From contig JAXLRI010000005.1 of the NCBI GenBank assembly GCA_046331175.1, forward strand, positions 434,001 to 498,000: a stretch of 64,000 bases of DNA. The letters run 5' to 3'. Positions 1 through 7,763 of the stretch are shown in pieces (positions within the stretch are counted from its first letter, which is position 1; the number at the start of each line of letters is the position of its first letter). Made by a program: the position numbers and the translations under genes. This stretch comes from JAWKIW01 sp046331175. Lineage in GTDB: Bacteria > Actinomycetota > Acidimicrobiia > Acidimicrobiales > Acidimicrobilacustridaceae. Below the pieces are notes generated by a model. It was not told the DNA's origin. It worked only from the letters and a program-made list of their open reading frames with translations, and ran no database searches.

Positions 1-201
1 CCGGCGTTCAACGACCAGGCCGCGGCGTACAACCTCGCCATCCTCGTGCTCGACGTGCAGCGGGCCAACGTGCGAGCGCTGGACTGGAACGGCCTGTCGA
101 TCGGCCACCCCGACTGGTTCGCCGACGACGGCGTGCACTTCACCGCCGCCGGAGACATCGCCTACGCCACCGCCCTGGCGGGCGCGGTGGCGGCCTGCTG
201 A
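1..201 (+). CDS. SGNH/GDSL hydrolase or acyltransferase, C-terminal end (partial)
   Basis: The reading frame is open from base 1 and stops at TGA 199-201, giving the last 66 residues of a protein whose start lies outside the window. The tail carries DWFADDGVHFTAAG, which matches the final conserved block of SGNH-fold hydrolases (Asp and His of the catalytic triad in a D-x-x-H arrangement followed by T-x-x-G). In actinobacteria this block is common in secreted esterases and at the end of OafB-like acyltransferases; which of these applies cannot be decided from the fragment. A gap of about 215 bases without an evident gene separates it from the next start. Confidence 0.7.
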   Translation, partial: PAFNDQAAAYNLAILVLDVQRANVRALDWNGLSIGHPDWFADDGVHFTAAGDIAYATALAGAVAAC

Positions 202-415
202 CGAGACGGATCAGGGGTTCGTCGCGCCGACCACGACCCCGGCGGGGCGTGACGACCGCCCCGGTGTCGGGCGCGAAACGACCGAGAACGGGCAGGTCAG
301 CGGGCCGATCGCGCGCCGCGCGCGGCGTCGGCGGCCCCGAGCCGAGTTGCGCCGATCGCTCCGAGCGACTGGACTGGTGCGGTCCGTTGTCTGCTTGAGG
401 GGGGCCGGAGAGCAC

Positions 416-1084
416 ATGGCGATCGAGGTCACGACCAAGGACTGCACGGCACTCAGCGACGCCGAGCTCGCGGAGATGGCCGACATCTGCGCCGAGGGGC
501 GGTCCAGCTTCGAGGTCGGCGTCCTGTCCAAGCAGGCCGAGGCCTGGGTGCTCGTCACCATGGCGCGCGAGGGCAACCTGCTGCGCGGCTTCTCGTTCTG
601 CACGCTCGAGCGCATCGGTGGCACCCCCGCCGTGCTCATCGGCTGCGCCTCGGTGCGCCGCACCTCCAAGCGCGACCAGGTGCTCAAGGCGATGATGACC
701 GACCAGTACCGCCGGGCGGTCCTGGCCTTCCCCGACGAGGACGTCCTCGTCGGCACCCGCTTCGTCGACGCCGGCGGCTACGAGGCGTTCAAGAACCTCG
801 AGGACATCGTCCCGCGGCCCGACCACAAGGCCACCGGCGAGGAGCGGGCCTGGGGCCGGCGCCTGGCCAAGCGCTTCGGCATCGAGAACGGCAGCTACGA
901 CGACCGCACCTTCGTGGCCAAGGGCGACGGGGTGTTCCCGCTGGCGCTCGACCACGAGAGCCTCAAGCCCGAGGGCTTCGACCCCGACGTGGTCGCCTTC
1001 TTCAAGCCGGTCGACGCCAAGCGCGGCGATTCGCTCATCGCCTTCGGCTGGGCGATGGCCGAGCACCTCGCCAAGCTGGGCTGA
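416..1084 (+). CDS. Conserved hypothetical protein, possible GNAT-like fold
   Basis: This 222-residue protein starts at ATG 416, five bases after a GGAG Shine-Dalgarno at 407-410; a longer TTG start at 347 has no such signal. It is soluble, with no signal peptide or membrane segment. The central stretch (residues about 45-100: WVLVTMAREG, then a hydrophobic strand AVLIGCASV, then RRTSKRDQVLK) has the strand-strand-basic-helix pattern seen in acetyltransferase-like folds, but I see no clear acetyl-CoA loop. The codon use is typical of its neighbours. The function is not recognised; the GNAT suggestion is weak inference. Confidence 0.7.
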   Translation: MAIEVTTKDCTALSDAELAEMADICAEGRSSFEVGVLSKQAEAWVLVTMAREGNLLRGFSFCTLERIGGTPAVLIGCASVRRTSKRDQVLKAMMTDQYRRAVLAFPDEDVLVGTRFVDAGGYEAFKNLEDIVPRPDHKATGEERAWGRRLAKRFGIENGSYDDRTFVAKGDGVFPLALDHESLKPEGFDPDVVAFFKPVDAKRGDSLIAFGWAMAEHLAKLG

Positions 1085-1125
1085 GCCGGTCCCGCTGCGG
1101 CGCGGCGGCGGGGAGCCATCGGGAC

Positions 1126-1728
1126 GTGGAGCTGGACGAGGCGCTGCGGCGCCGGCACATGGTCCGGTCCTTCTCGGCGCGCCCGGTCGACGACGCCGTG
1201 GTCGACGGCCTGCTCGACGCCGCCCGGCGAGCGCCGTCGGCGGGCCACAGCCAGGGGCTCGACCTCGTCGTGCTGGTGGGGCCCGAGACGGCTCGCTACT
1301 GGGACGTCACCCTGCCGGCCGACCGGCGGGCGTCGTTCCGCTGGCCCGGCCTGCTGCGGGCGCCGGTGCTGGTGGTGGCCGTGACCGATCCCGACGCCTA
1401 CGTCGCCCGCTACGCCGAGGACGACAAGGCGGCGACCGGGCTGGGGGCGGGAGCCGAGGCGTGGCCGGTGCCGTACTGGTTCGTCGACGCCGGCGCCGCC
1501 GTGGAGAACCTGCTGCTGGCCGTGGTCGCCGCCGGGCTGGGGGCGTGCCTGTTCGGTCCGTTCGGCCACGAGGCGGCCGTGCGGGAGGCGCTGGGCGTGC
1601 CCGCCGGCCGACGGCTGGTGGCGACGATCGCCGTCGGCCACCCCGACGGCGGGGAGGACGGCCCCGGCCGCTCCGCCGGCCGCCCCCGCCGCCCCCTCGA
1701 CGACGTCGTCCACCGCGGCGGCTGGTGA
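1126..1728 (+). CDS. Nitroreductase family protein
   Basis: A 200-residue FMN-dependent nitroreductase-type protein. The N-terminus has the family's RRRHMVRSFSARPV segment (residues about 8-21), where Arg residues contact the FMN phosphate, followed by APSAGHSQG (about 36-44). The later LLLAVVAAGLGACLFGPF block (about 124-141) is the usual helix-turn next to the flavin. Members reduce nitro-, quinone- or flavin-like substrates with NAD(P)H; the substrate here is unknown. The start is GTG 1126; ATG 1159 is possible but would remove the first helix. The next gene begins three bases after the stop, so the two are probably co-transcribed. Confidence 0.8.
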   Translation: MELDEALRRRHMVRSFSARPVDDAVVDGLLDAARRAPSAGHSQGLDLVVLVGPETARYWDVTLPADRRASFRWPGLLRAPVLVVAVTDPDAYVARYAEDDKAATGLGAGAEAWPVPYWFVDAGAAVENLLLAVVAAGLGACLFGPFGHEAAVREALGVPAGRRLVATIAVGHPDGGEDGPGRSAGRPRRPLDDVVHRGGW

Positions 1729-1731
1729 TCC

Positions 1732-2295
1732 ATGCCGGCGACGGGCGGGATCTTGGGGTGCGAGGGCTGCTACCTCTTCCACGTCGAGGAGGAGCAGATC
1801 TGGACCCAGGTGCTGCTCATCGCCCTGGCGGGCGGCGCCGTGGTGGGGGCGGTCGCGCTGCTGGTGCGGGCGTGGCGTCGCCACGGTCGGGCTCGGCTCG
1901 GGTCGGCGCTGGTGGCCCTCGGCCTGCTCGTCGTCCCGGTGTCGATGGTGCCCCTGACGACGGTGGTGGTCATCCGCGACCTGCCGGACGTGACCACGCT
2001 CACGGGGGCTCGAGTGCGGGCCGGGACCTTCGCCGACTGCGACAAGCCGATCTACGCCGCGTGGAACCTCGAGCGAGACATGCCGACCGAGTCCGGTCGC
2101 ATCGCCCAGCAGGCCTGCCGGGACGCTGCCGCCGGTGCCCGGCACGCCTCCGGGCTGCTCCTGCTCGTCGCCGTCGGCCTGGTCGTCGCCGGTGCGGTCG
2201 TCGGCCGTGCCGCCCGGTCGACGACCGATGGGCCGGCAGCCGGCACCGAGCCGCCGGTCGCCACCGGACCGCCGGCCGCATCACCGCCGGCCTGA
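1732..2295 (+). CDS. Small membrane protein, function unknown
   Basis: A 187-residue protein whose ATG lies three bases after the nitroreductase stop. Three hydrophobic segments are visible at about residues 27-46, 57-78 and 140-160, separated by a loop of about 60 residues containing two cysteines (FADCD and QQACR). Two more cysteines are near the N-terminus (LGCEGC). The C-terminus is a Pro/Ala/Thr-rich tail. The paired loop cysteines could form a disulfide if the loop faces outward, which is inference. No family is recognised. Its stop codon TGA 2293-2295 is also the first three bases of a duplicated hairpin element. Confidence 0.65.
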   Translation: MPATGGILGCEGCYLFHVEEEQIWTQVLLIALAGGAVVGAVALLVRAWRRHGRARLGSALVALGLLVVPVSMVPLTTVVVIRDLPDVTTLTGARVRAGTFADCDKPIYAAWNLERDMPTESGRIAQQACRDAAAGARHASGLLLLVAVGLVVAGAVVGRAARSTTDGPAAGTEPPVATGPPAASPPA

Positions 2296-2412
2296 TGACG
2301 ATCGGTCCGGGGGCCGGACTCGTCGTCATCGAGGCGCGGGACCGGCCGGCGTGTCCGTCGGGGGTGATGACGATGGGTCCGGGGGCCGGACTCGTCGTCA
2401 TCGAGGCGCGGG
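2293..2412. repeat. Two 48-bp direct repeats, each folding as a hairpin, between convergent genes
   Basis: Copies lie at 2293-2340 and 2365-2412 (72-bp period) and differ at one base. Each holds a nested inverted repeat: GATGACGA pairs with TCGTCATC (2294-2301 with 2323-2330) and, inside it, TCCGG with CCGGA around a GGG loop. The first copy begins exactly at the upstream stop codon. Lying between convergent genes that end at 2295 and 2435, the pair looks like a duplicated two-way terminator. Confidence 0.8.
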
Positions 2413-2434
2413 CGCGGCCGGCGCGGGGCCGCGC

Positions 2435-4450
2435 TCAGCCGGCGGCGAGCTGGGCGAGGAGGGCGGCGGGGTCGGTGGTGGGGGCCTGGCAGGCGTAGCC
2501 CCGGCACACGTAGGCGCGGCCGTCGGCGCCCGTCTCGGTCCGGCCCTCCCACAGGGGTGATTCGTAGGGCTCGCCCCACGCCAGCACCACGTCGGGCCGG
2601 TAGGCCTGGAGCACGGCGGCGACGAGGTCGGGGCGCTCGCCGCTGACGGCCACCTCGGTGATGCCGGTGACCGACAGGTCGACGGCCGCCAGCAGGTGGC
2701 CGAGGGCGGTGGGGTGCTTGGCCGCCGGGCCGCCGAGCAGGCGCAGGATGTCCTTGGCCCGCTCCTCGTAGCGGGCGACGCCGGTCAGGGCGCCCAGGCG
2801 CAGCAGACCGACGGCGGCCAGCGACGACGCCGACGGCGTGGCGTTGTCGAGCAGGTCCTTGGGTCGGGTGACGAGCGCCTCGGCGTCGCGGCCGGTGGTG
2901 AACACGCCGCCGTGCTCGTCGTCCCAGAACAGGTCGAGCAGCGCGTCGGCGACGGCGCGGGCCTCGTCGATCCAGCGGGCCTCGCCGCTGACCTCGGCGA
3001 GGCGGGTGAAGGCGTCGAGCAGGGCCCCGTGGTCGGCGGCGTAGGCGAGGTGCTGGGCCCGGCCGTCGTCGCCGTCGCCCTGCCACGAGCGCAGCCAGCG
3101 GCCATCGGGCCGGCGCAGGTGGGCGCAGAGGAACTCGGCCGTCTCGATGGCGTCGGCCAGCCAGCCGGCGGTCCCCGTGGCCCCCGCCGCCTCGACCAGC
3201 GCCGACAGCATGAGCCCGTTCCACTCGGTCAGCACCTTGTCGTCGAGGCCGGGCCGGGGCCGGCCCTCGCGGGCGTCGAACAGCAGCTGGCGGGCCCGCT
3301 CGACCTCGGGCGGTCGCAGCAGGTCGCCGCGCACCGGCCGGTGCAGGATCGATCGGCCCTCGAAGTTGCCCTCGGGGGTGATGCCCCACCAGGCCACCGC
3401 GGCGGGGGCGTCCTCGCCGGCGGCCGCCACCACCTCGTCGAGGGTCCAGGTGGAGAACCAGCCCTCGACGCTGTGGCCCTGGTCGTCGAGCGAGTCGGCG
3501 TCCTCGGCGGAGAAGAAGCCACCCCGGCGGTGGCGCAGGTCGCGCAGCACGTACTCGACCGTCTCGTCGACCACCTGCCGGTACACGGGGTTGCCGGTGA
3601 CCTGCCAGGCGTGCAGGTACACGCGAGTGAGCGGCGCCTGGTCGTAGAGCATCTTCTCGAAGTGCGGCACCAGCCAGCGCTCGTCGGTGGAGTAGCGGGC
3701 GAAGCCGCCGCCGAGGTGGTCGTAGATGCCGCCCGAGGCCATGGCGTCGAGGGTGGTGGTGACCATGGCCAGGGTGTCGGCCGAGCCGTCGAGGTGGTGG
3801 GCCCGCAGCAGCAGGTCGAGGGTCATGGCCTGGGGGAACTTGGGGGCGTGGCCGAACCCGCCCCACTCGGGCTCGAAGGCCCGGCGGGCCTGGTGCAGGG
3901 CGTTGGTGAGGGTGTCGGTGCCGGGCAGGTCGGCCCCGGGCTCGAGGGTGCCGGCCTGGCCGATGGCCTCGGTGAGCTCGTCGGCCTGGGCCTCGAGGTC
4001 GTCGCGACGGGTGGTCCACACCTCGTGGATGCGGTGGCACAGGTCGGTGAAGCTGATCATCCCGCCCCGGGCCTGCTTCGGGAAGTACGTGCCGCCGTAG
4101 AACGGGCGGCCGTCGGGAGCGAGGAACACCGTCATGGGCCAGCCGCCGTGACCGGTCATCGCCTGCACCGCGTCCATGTAGATGGCGTCGACGTCGGGGC
4201 GCTCCTCGCGGTCGACCTTGACGTTGACGAAGAGCTCGTTCATCAGCGCCGCCGTCTCGTCGTCCTCGAAGGACTCGTGGGCCATCACGTGGCACCAGTG
4301 GCAGGCCGAGTAGCCGACCGACAGCAGGATCGGCTTGTCCTCGTCGCGGGCCCGGGCGAAGGCCTCGTCGCCCCACGGGAACCAGTCGACGGGGTTGTCG
4401 GCGTGCTGGCGCAGGTACGGGCTGGTCTCGTCGGCGAGTCGGTTCGTCAC
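2435..4450 (-). CDS. YyaL/SSP411-type thioredoxin-domain protein
   Basis: A 671-residue protein of the DUF255 family (bacterial YyaL, eukaryotic spermatogenesis-associated protein 20). The N-terminal thioredoxin-like domain carries SACHWCHVM with the C-x-x-C pair at residues 50 and 53, preceded by the family's NPVDWFPWG stretch and followed by GGWPMTVFLAPDG and FYGGTYFP. The rest, from about residue 190, is a long helical part resembling six-hairpin glycosidase-like barrels. Length matches the family. The biochemical role is not established; the CxxC suggests a thiol-redox function. The start is GTG 4450, six bases after a TAGGTT -10-like hexamer (4457-4462), consistent with a leaderless mRNA. 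Confidence 0.88.
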   Translation of the reverse strand: MTNRLADETSPYLRQHADNPVDWFPWGDEAFARARDEDKPILLSVGYSACHWCHVMAHESFEDDETAALMNELFVNVKVDREERPDVDAIYMDAVQAMTGHGGWPMTVFLAPDGRPFYGGTYFPKQARGGMISFTDLCHRIHEVWTTRRDDLEAQADELTEAIGQAGTLEPGADLPGTDTLTNALHQARRAFEPEWGGFGHAPKFPQAMTLDLLLRAHHLDGSADTLAMVTTTLDAMASGGIYDHLGGGFARYSTDERWLVPHFEKMLYDQAPLTRVYLHAWQVTGNPVYRQVVDETVEYVLRDLRHRRGGFFSAEDADSLDDQGHSVEGWFSTWTLDEVVAAAGEDAPAAVAWWGITPEGNFEGRSILHRPVRGDLLRPPEVERARQLLFDAREGRPRPGLDDKVLTEWNGLMLSALVEAAGATGTAGWLADAIETAEFLCAHLRRPDGRWLRSWQGDGDDGRAQHLAYAADHGALLDAFTRLAEVSGEARWIDEARAVADALLDLFWDDEHGGVFTTGRDAEALVTRPKDLLDNATPSASSLAAVGLLRLGALTGVARYEERAKDILRLLGGPAAKHPTALGHLLAAVDLSVTGITEVAVSGERPDLVAAVLQAYRPDVVLAWGEPYESPLWEGRTETGADGRAYVCRGYACQAPTTDPAALLAQLAAG

Positions 4451-4476
4451 CGGGTCAACCTACCCAGGCGCGCCAC

Positions 4477-4507
4477 GAGGTGGCTGCCCTGAGTGGGCAG
4501 CCACCTC
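4477..4507 (-). terminator. 13-bp perfect stem terminator-like hairpin
   Basis: GAGGTGGCTGCCC (4477-4489) pairs perfectly with 4495-4507 around a five-base loop. It lies downstream of the secreted-protein gene on the minus strand (stop at 4588) and upstream of the YyaL-like gene start at 4450. No T-run follows, as is usual in such GC-rich genomes, so termination is inferred from the stem alone. Confidence 0.65.
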
Positions 4508-4530
4508 ACCGGTGCGCATCGCCATCGGGG

Positions 4531-4582
4531 CGTCGGATCGAGGCGTCGGATCGAGGCGTTGGATCGAGGCGTTGGATCGGGG
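4531..4582. repeat. 13-bp x 4 tandem repeat
   Basis: Four contiguous units of CGTCGGATCGAGG and near-copies occupy 4531-4543, 4544-4556, 4557-4569 and 4570-4582. Units 3 and 4 carry CGTT instead of CGTC and the last has one further change. The array ends six bases from the stop codon of the minus-strand secreted-protein gene, so it forms that gene's 3' untranslated region ahead of the 4477-4507 hairpin. Confidence 0.9.
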
Positions 4583-4587
4583 CGGGG

Positions 4588-5121
4588 CTAGCAGACCCGC
4601 TTGATGTTGCCGAGCACGCCCCAGGAGCCGTCGGCGTTCTGGTAGTGGATCTGCACGTAGATCCAGGGGTAGAAGCCGTAGTCCTGGGAGTGGAAGTGGA
4701 AGGCGTGCAGCTTGGCGGGCTGGGTGTCGGTGCCCAGGTCGAACCGGAAGCCGGCGTAGGCCCCGGTGTAGCCGGCCGCCGGGTTCGGGAGCGGGTTGCC
4801 CCCGCCGACCTCGACGTACACGGCGCCGGGCTGGGTCAGGGCGACGTCGACGTACACGTCGAACGAGGTGCAGCCGGCGTACCAGCCGGCGAGGTTGGAC
4901 TTCGTGGTGGAGCTGGCGGCGCCGGCGGCGGTGGTCGAGGTGCCGCTGACGGTCGGGGTGGTGGACGGGCCGGTCGACGCGGCCGCCGAGGCGGGGCCGG
5001 CGGCCGCGCCCAGGGCGGCGCCGGCGAGTGCCAGCGACGCGGCGACCCGTCCGAGGCGGCGATGCCGGCGCGACGGGGCGGGGATCTCGGCGGGGGTGAT
5101 CGCAACGGGGGAGTGGTCCAC
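4588..5121 (-). CDS. Secreted protein of unknown function
   Basis: A 177-residue protein with a clear Sec signal peptide: an arginine-rich n-region (residues 18-25), a hydrophobic Ala/Leu core (26-41) and a likely cleavage after PASA near residue 46. A Ser/Thr-rich linker follows, then a compact domain rich in aromatic residues and beta-branched strands (YAGCTSFDVYVDV, AFHFHSQDYGFYPW, IYVQIHYQN). It has one Cys near residue 82 and one as the last residue, which could form a disulfide. GTG 5121 is chosen because AGGAG sits five bases upstream (5127-5131). No family is recognised. It appears to be a single-gene unit. Confidence 0.8.
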   Translation of the reverse strand: MDHSPVAITPAEIPAPSRRHRRLGRVAASLALAGAALGAAAGPASAAASTGPSTTPTVSGTSTTAAGAASSTTKSNLAGWYAGCTSFDVYVDVALTQPGAVYVEVGGGNPLPNPAAGYTGAYAGFRFDLGTDTQPAKLHAFHFHSQDYGFYPWIYVQIHYQNADGSWGVLGNIKRVC

Positions 5122-5208
5122 GGGGTCTCCTGATGGTCGGGGCGGGGGCCCTGTGGCTCCCGTCACCCGTCCTGACCCACGGCCCGCCCCGCGCTTACGC
5201 GGGCTGGC

Positions 5209-5232
5209 CGGATCCGTTCGCGGATCCGTTCG
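5209..5232. repeat. 12-bp tandem duplication between divergent genes
   Basis: CGGATCCGTTCG occurs at 5209-5220 and again at 5221-5232, in the 221-bp gap between the divergent secreted-protein gene (start 5121) and the SDR gene (start 5343). Each unit contains the palindrome CGGATCCG, so the pair could be a doubled protein-binding site; that is inference. The rest of this gap shows nothing beyond the SDR -10-like hexamer. Confidence 0.7.
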
Positions 5233-5342
5233 GGGCCGCTCGGCGACGACGCCGTCGCCGGGCCGACCCAGGCCACCCGGACGTCACCCGGGGCGGATCC
5301 GCCGGCCCTCCGGGTCGCGGCCGGGCGATAGCCTCGCCGGCC

Positions 5343-6092
5343 ATGGACATCCGACTCGACGGCAAGGTCGCCCTCGTCACCGGTGCCTCGCGCGGCATCG
5401 GCTTCGCCATCGCCGAGGCGCTGGCCGGCTCGGGCGCAACGGTGATGCTCTCGTCGCGCAAGGGAGACCAGTGCGCCGACGCGGCGGCCGCCATCGCCGG
5501 CCGGGCCGAGGCCTTCCCGGCCAACGCCGGCGACCCCGAGCAGGCCGCGGCGTGCGTGCAGGCCACCGTCGAGCGCTTCGGCCGCCTCGACATCCTCGTG
5601 AACAACGCCGCCACCAACCCGTACATGGGCCCGACGCTCGGGATCAGCGACAGCCAGTTCGACAAGACCGTCCAGGTCAACTGGCGTGGCCCGCTGGTGT
5701 GGTCGCGGCTGGCGTGGGAGCACGCCATGGAGGCCGAGGGCGGCGTCATCCTGAACGTGTCGTCCATCGGGGCCATGTCGGTCGAGCCCTCGATCGGCAT
5801 CTACAACGGCACCAAGGCGGCGCTGGTGCACCTCACCAAGACGCTCGCCGCCGAGCTGGCGCCGGGCGTGCGGGTCAACGCGGTGGCCCCCGGCCTGGTC
5901 AAGACCGACATGGCCCGCGCCCTGTGGGAGCCCAACGAGGACGCCATGGCCGCCCACGTGCCGCTGAAGCGCCTGGGCGAGCCGGTCGACATCGCCGAGG
6001 CGGCGGTCTTCCTGTGCAGCGACGCCGCCAGCTGGATCACCGGAACCACGCTCGTGGTCGACGGCGGGATGTTGTTGCGGGCAGGCGGCTGA
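5343..6092 (+). CDS. SDR family oxidoreductase
   Basis: A 249-residue classical short-chain dehydrogenase/reductase. It has the nucleotide-binding TGASRGIG at residues 13-20, the NNAA motif (LVNNAATNP), a catalytic Ser in NVSSIG, and the YNGTK (Y-x-x-x-K) active site, ending with the usual GTTLVVDGG. The order and length match FabG-like enzymes. The substrate is not predictable; nearby acyl-CoA genes make a hydroxyacyl or alcohol substrate plausible but unproven. ATG 5343 is preceded by TAGCCT (5329-5334) eight bases upstream with no Shine-Dalgarno, the leaderless pattern seen through the window. Confidence 0.9.
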   Translation: MDIRLDGKVALVTGASRGIGFAIAEALAGSGATVMLSSRKGDQCADAAAAIAGRAEAFPANAGDPEQAAACVQATVERFGRLDILVNNAATNPYMGPTLGISDSQFDKTVQVNWRGPLVWSRLAWEHAMEAEGGVILNVSSIGAMSVEPSIGIYNGTKAALVHLTKTLAAELAPGVRVNAVAPGLVKTDMARALWEPNEDAMAAHVPLKRLGEPVDIAEAAVFLCSDAASWITGTTLVVDGGMLLRAGG

Positions 6093-6124
6093 CCGGAAAC
6101 CGGTCGGCCGCAGCCGGACGCGAG

Positions 6125-6150
6125 GAGGGCGGGCCCGAAGGCCCGCCCTC
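6125..6150. terminator. UUCG-tetraloop bidirectional terminator
   Basis: GAGGGCGGGC (6125-6134) pairs perfectly with GCCCGCCCTC (6141-6150). On the minus strand the loop reads CTTCGG, the extra-stable C(UUCG)G tetraloop. It sits 32 bases after the SDR stop and 25 bases beyond the pilin stop, so it can serve both converging genes. Confidence 0.8.
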
Positions 6151-6175
6151 ACACGAATCGTGGTGGTGGCGAGGA

Positions 6176-6364
6176 CTACCTGATCGCCGAGCCCACGCTC
6201 GAGAACTTGTTCGACGAGTTCTTGCCGAGGAACGTCACGGCGAGGATGCACACGACGGCGATGAGCGCCACCAGCAGTGCGTACTCGACGAGCGACGCTC
6301 CACGCTCGCTCTTGGTGAGGCGGGCTTGGAGCCACGCACTCACGAACTCATAGCTGACTGGCAT
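6176..6364 (-). CDS. Flp family type IVb pilin (orphan)
   Basis: A 62-residue prepilin-like protein. After a short basic leader comes ERGASLVEYALLVALIAVVCILAV, whose Glu of the LVEYALL segment (Glu5-like) and following hydrophobic helix are diagnostic of Flp/Fap pilins processed by a TadV-type peptidase and assembled by a Tad system. No tad or rcp gene is visible in the window, so it is an orphan here. ATG 6364 is chosen because a G-rich Shine-Dalgarno precedes it and an upstream GTG frame would add a non-pilin extension. Start codon and ribosome site lie in a small hairpin (6362-6380), and the gene ends at a UUCG terminator. Confidence 0.88.
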   Translation of the reverse strand: MPVSYEFVSAWLQARLTKSERGASLVEYALLVALIAVVCILAVTFLGKNSSNKFSSVGSAIR

Positions 6365-6380
6365 CAGTGGCCCCCTGATG
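6362..6380 (-). promoter_or_regulatory. Hairpin enclosing the pilin start codon and ribosome site
   Basis: In the mRNA, CAUCAG (from 6380-6375) can pair with CUGAUG (6367-6362), the last three bases of which are the AUG start. The seven-base loop holds the G-rich Shine-Dalgarno. A second stem, CCCC-ACGC-GGGG, lies just upstream (6396-6407). Such an arrangement could limit translation initiation; this is inference from base pairing only. Confidence 0.5.
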
Positions 6381-6516
6381 GATCGCGCGTCACCGCCCCG
6401 CGTGGGGTGCGGATCTGCTCCTTTGGACGTTGACACCGCAAGTATCCGTGCTCGCCCGCCCCTGCCCTATAGGTCGGCAGGTGATTCGATATGGGCCGCA
6501 CGGACCATTCCTGGAC

Positions 6517-6542
6517 GACGGTAGTCCGAACGGACCACCGTC
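6517..6542. promoter_or_regulatory. 12-bp dyad with 2-bp spacer between menE and the pilin gene
   Basis: GACGGTAGTCCG (6517-6528) and CGGACCACCGTC (6531-6542) form an inverted repeat with one mismatch and an AA centre. It lies 39 bases beyond the menE stop and about 155 bases upstream of the pilin start. Either a repressor operator or part of the menE 3' end is possible. A smaller hairpin GGGCC-TTC-GGCCC (6546-6558) next to the menE stop is the likelier menE terminator. Confidence 0.5.
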
Positions 6543-6580
6543 GCGGGGCCTTCGGCCCGGTCCGGGCGTTCCCGTGGTGC

Positions 6581-7696
6581 TCAGCGCGGCTCGAGCTCGC
6601 GGCGGGCGACCTTGCCGAGGGGCGTGCGGGGCAGGGCGTCGACCACCTCGATGGCGCGCGGGGCGGCGTAGGCCGGCAGGTGGTCCTTGGCCAGGCCGCG
6701 CAGGGCGTCGAGGGTGGGGGGATCGGCCGGGTCGGCGGGGACCACCACCGCGGTGACCGTCCGGCCCCACTCGGGGTCGGGCCGGCCGACGACGGCGACC
6801 TCGGCGACGGCCGGGTGCAGGTCGAGGACCCGCTCCACCTCGATCGGCCACACGTTCTCACCGCCGGTGATGATGAGGTCGCCTCGCCGGCCGTGCACCA
6901 CCAGCCGCCCGTCGACCAGCTCGCCGGCGTCGTCGGTGGCCAGCCAGCCGTCGGGGTCCTTGGGGTCGCGCCCGTCTCGGTAGGCCCGCAGGAGCATGCC
7001 GCCCCGCAGGTGGATCTCGCCGTCGACGATGCGCACCTCGACGCCCTCGAGGGGCACGCCGTCGTAGGCGATGGCGCTGCCGGTCTCGGTCATGCCGTAG
7101 CTGACCAGGCAGTTGGCCGGCAGCTCCTCGGGCGGGAAGGTGCCGCCGACGACGATGCGCCGGAACAGCGACGGGTCGATGCGGGCCAGGGCGGTGGGTA
7201 CGAGGGTGGTGAGGGTGGCGCCGGCGAGGGCGGCGGCCTCGACGGCGTCGGCGTCGAACCCGTCGAGCACCTCGAGCGGGGTGCCCGCAGCCAGGGCGCG
7301 GGTGACCACCGAGAGGCCGGCCACGTGGGACAGGGGCAGCGAGCAGAGCCAGCGGTCGGTGGCGGGGTCGGTGCCGACGCCGCCGTTGGTGGCCCGGGCT
7401 GACGCCGCCACCGAGGCGTGGGTGTGGATCACGCCCTTGGGGACGCCGGTGGAGCCACTGGTGGGGATCACGAGGGCATCGCCAGGCTCGACCGGCTCGC
7501 CGTCGGCCCGGCGGGTGCGCTGGCCGTGCTCGTCGACGACGACTGTGGGACGCAGGGCCTCGAACAGGCGGGCCACGGTGGGCGCGGGGAAGCGGGGGTC
7601 GACCGGCAGGACGGCGTCGCCGTCGTCCCACACCGCCCGCAGGGCGTCGACGAAGGCCATGCCGCCGCCGGCCGGCAGGGCGACGAGCTCGGGCAT
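6581..7696 (-). CDS. menE: o-Succinylbenzoate-CoA ligase (MenE-like AMP-forming ligase)
   Basis: A 371-residue ANL-superfamily ligase with the AMP-binding loop PTSGSTGVPKG (residues about 78-88), SYGMTETGSA, WLATDDAG, and the C-terminal LPRTPLGKVARREL containing the catalytic Lys. It lacks the long N-terminal region of fatty acyl-CoA ligases; this short form is typical of actinobacterial MenE. Neighbouring menA, menH, menD, menF and menG make o-succinylbenzoate the expected substrate in menaquinone synthesis. ATG 7696 is preceded on its strand by TAGCCT (7706-7711) nine bases upstream, a leaderless-type start. It is divergent from menA. Confidence 0.85.
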   Translation of the reverse strand: MPELVALPAGGGMAFVDALRAVWDDGDAVLPVDPRFPAPTVARLFEALRPTVVVDEHGQRTRRADGEPVEPGDALVIPTSGSTGVPKGVIHTHASVAASARATNGGVGTDPATDRWLCSLPLSHVAGLSVVTRALAAGTPLEVLDGFDADAVEAAALAGATLTTLVPTALARIDPSLFRRIVVGGTFPPEELPANCLVSYGMTETGSAIAYDGVPLEGVEVRIVDGEIHLRGGMLLRAYRDGRDPKDPDGWLATDDAGELVDGRLVVHGRRGDLIITGGENVWPIEVERVLDLHPAVAEVAVVGRPDPEWGRTVTAVVVPADPADPPTLDALRGLAKDHLPAYAAPRAIEVVDALPRTPLGKVARRELEPR

Positions 7697-7763
7697 CGCC
7701 GGTGGAGGCTAGCGGGACGGCCACGCCACGCCAGGGCCCTGCCGGCGGTGCGTGTGCCGCGTC

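Noticed and set aside
202..415. Small gene between the SGNH hydrolase and the 416 gene
   Set aside because: No frame shows normal codon bias or a start signal; only short GC-rich inverted repeats are seen.
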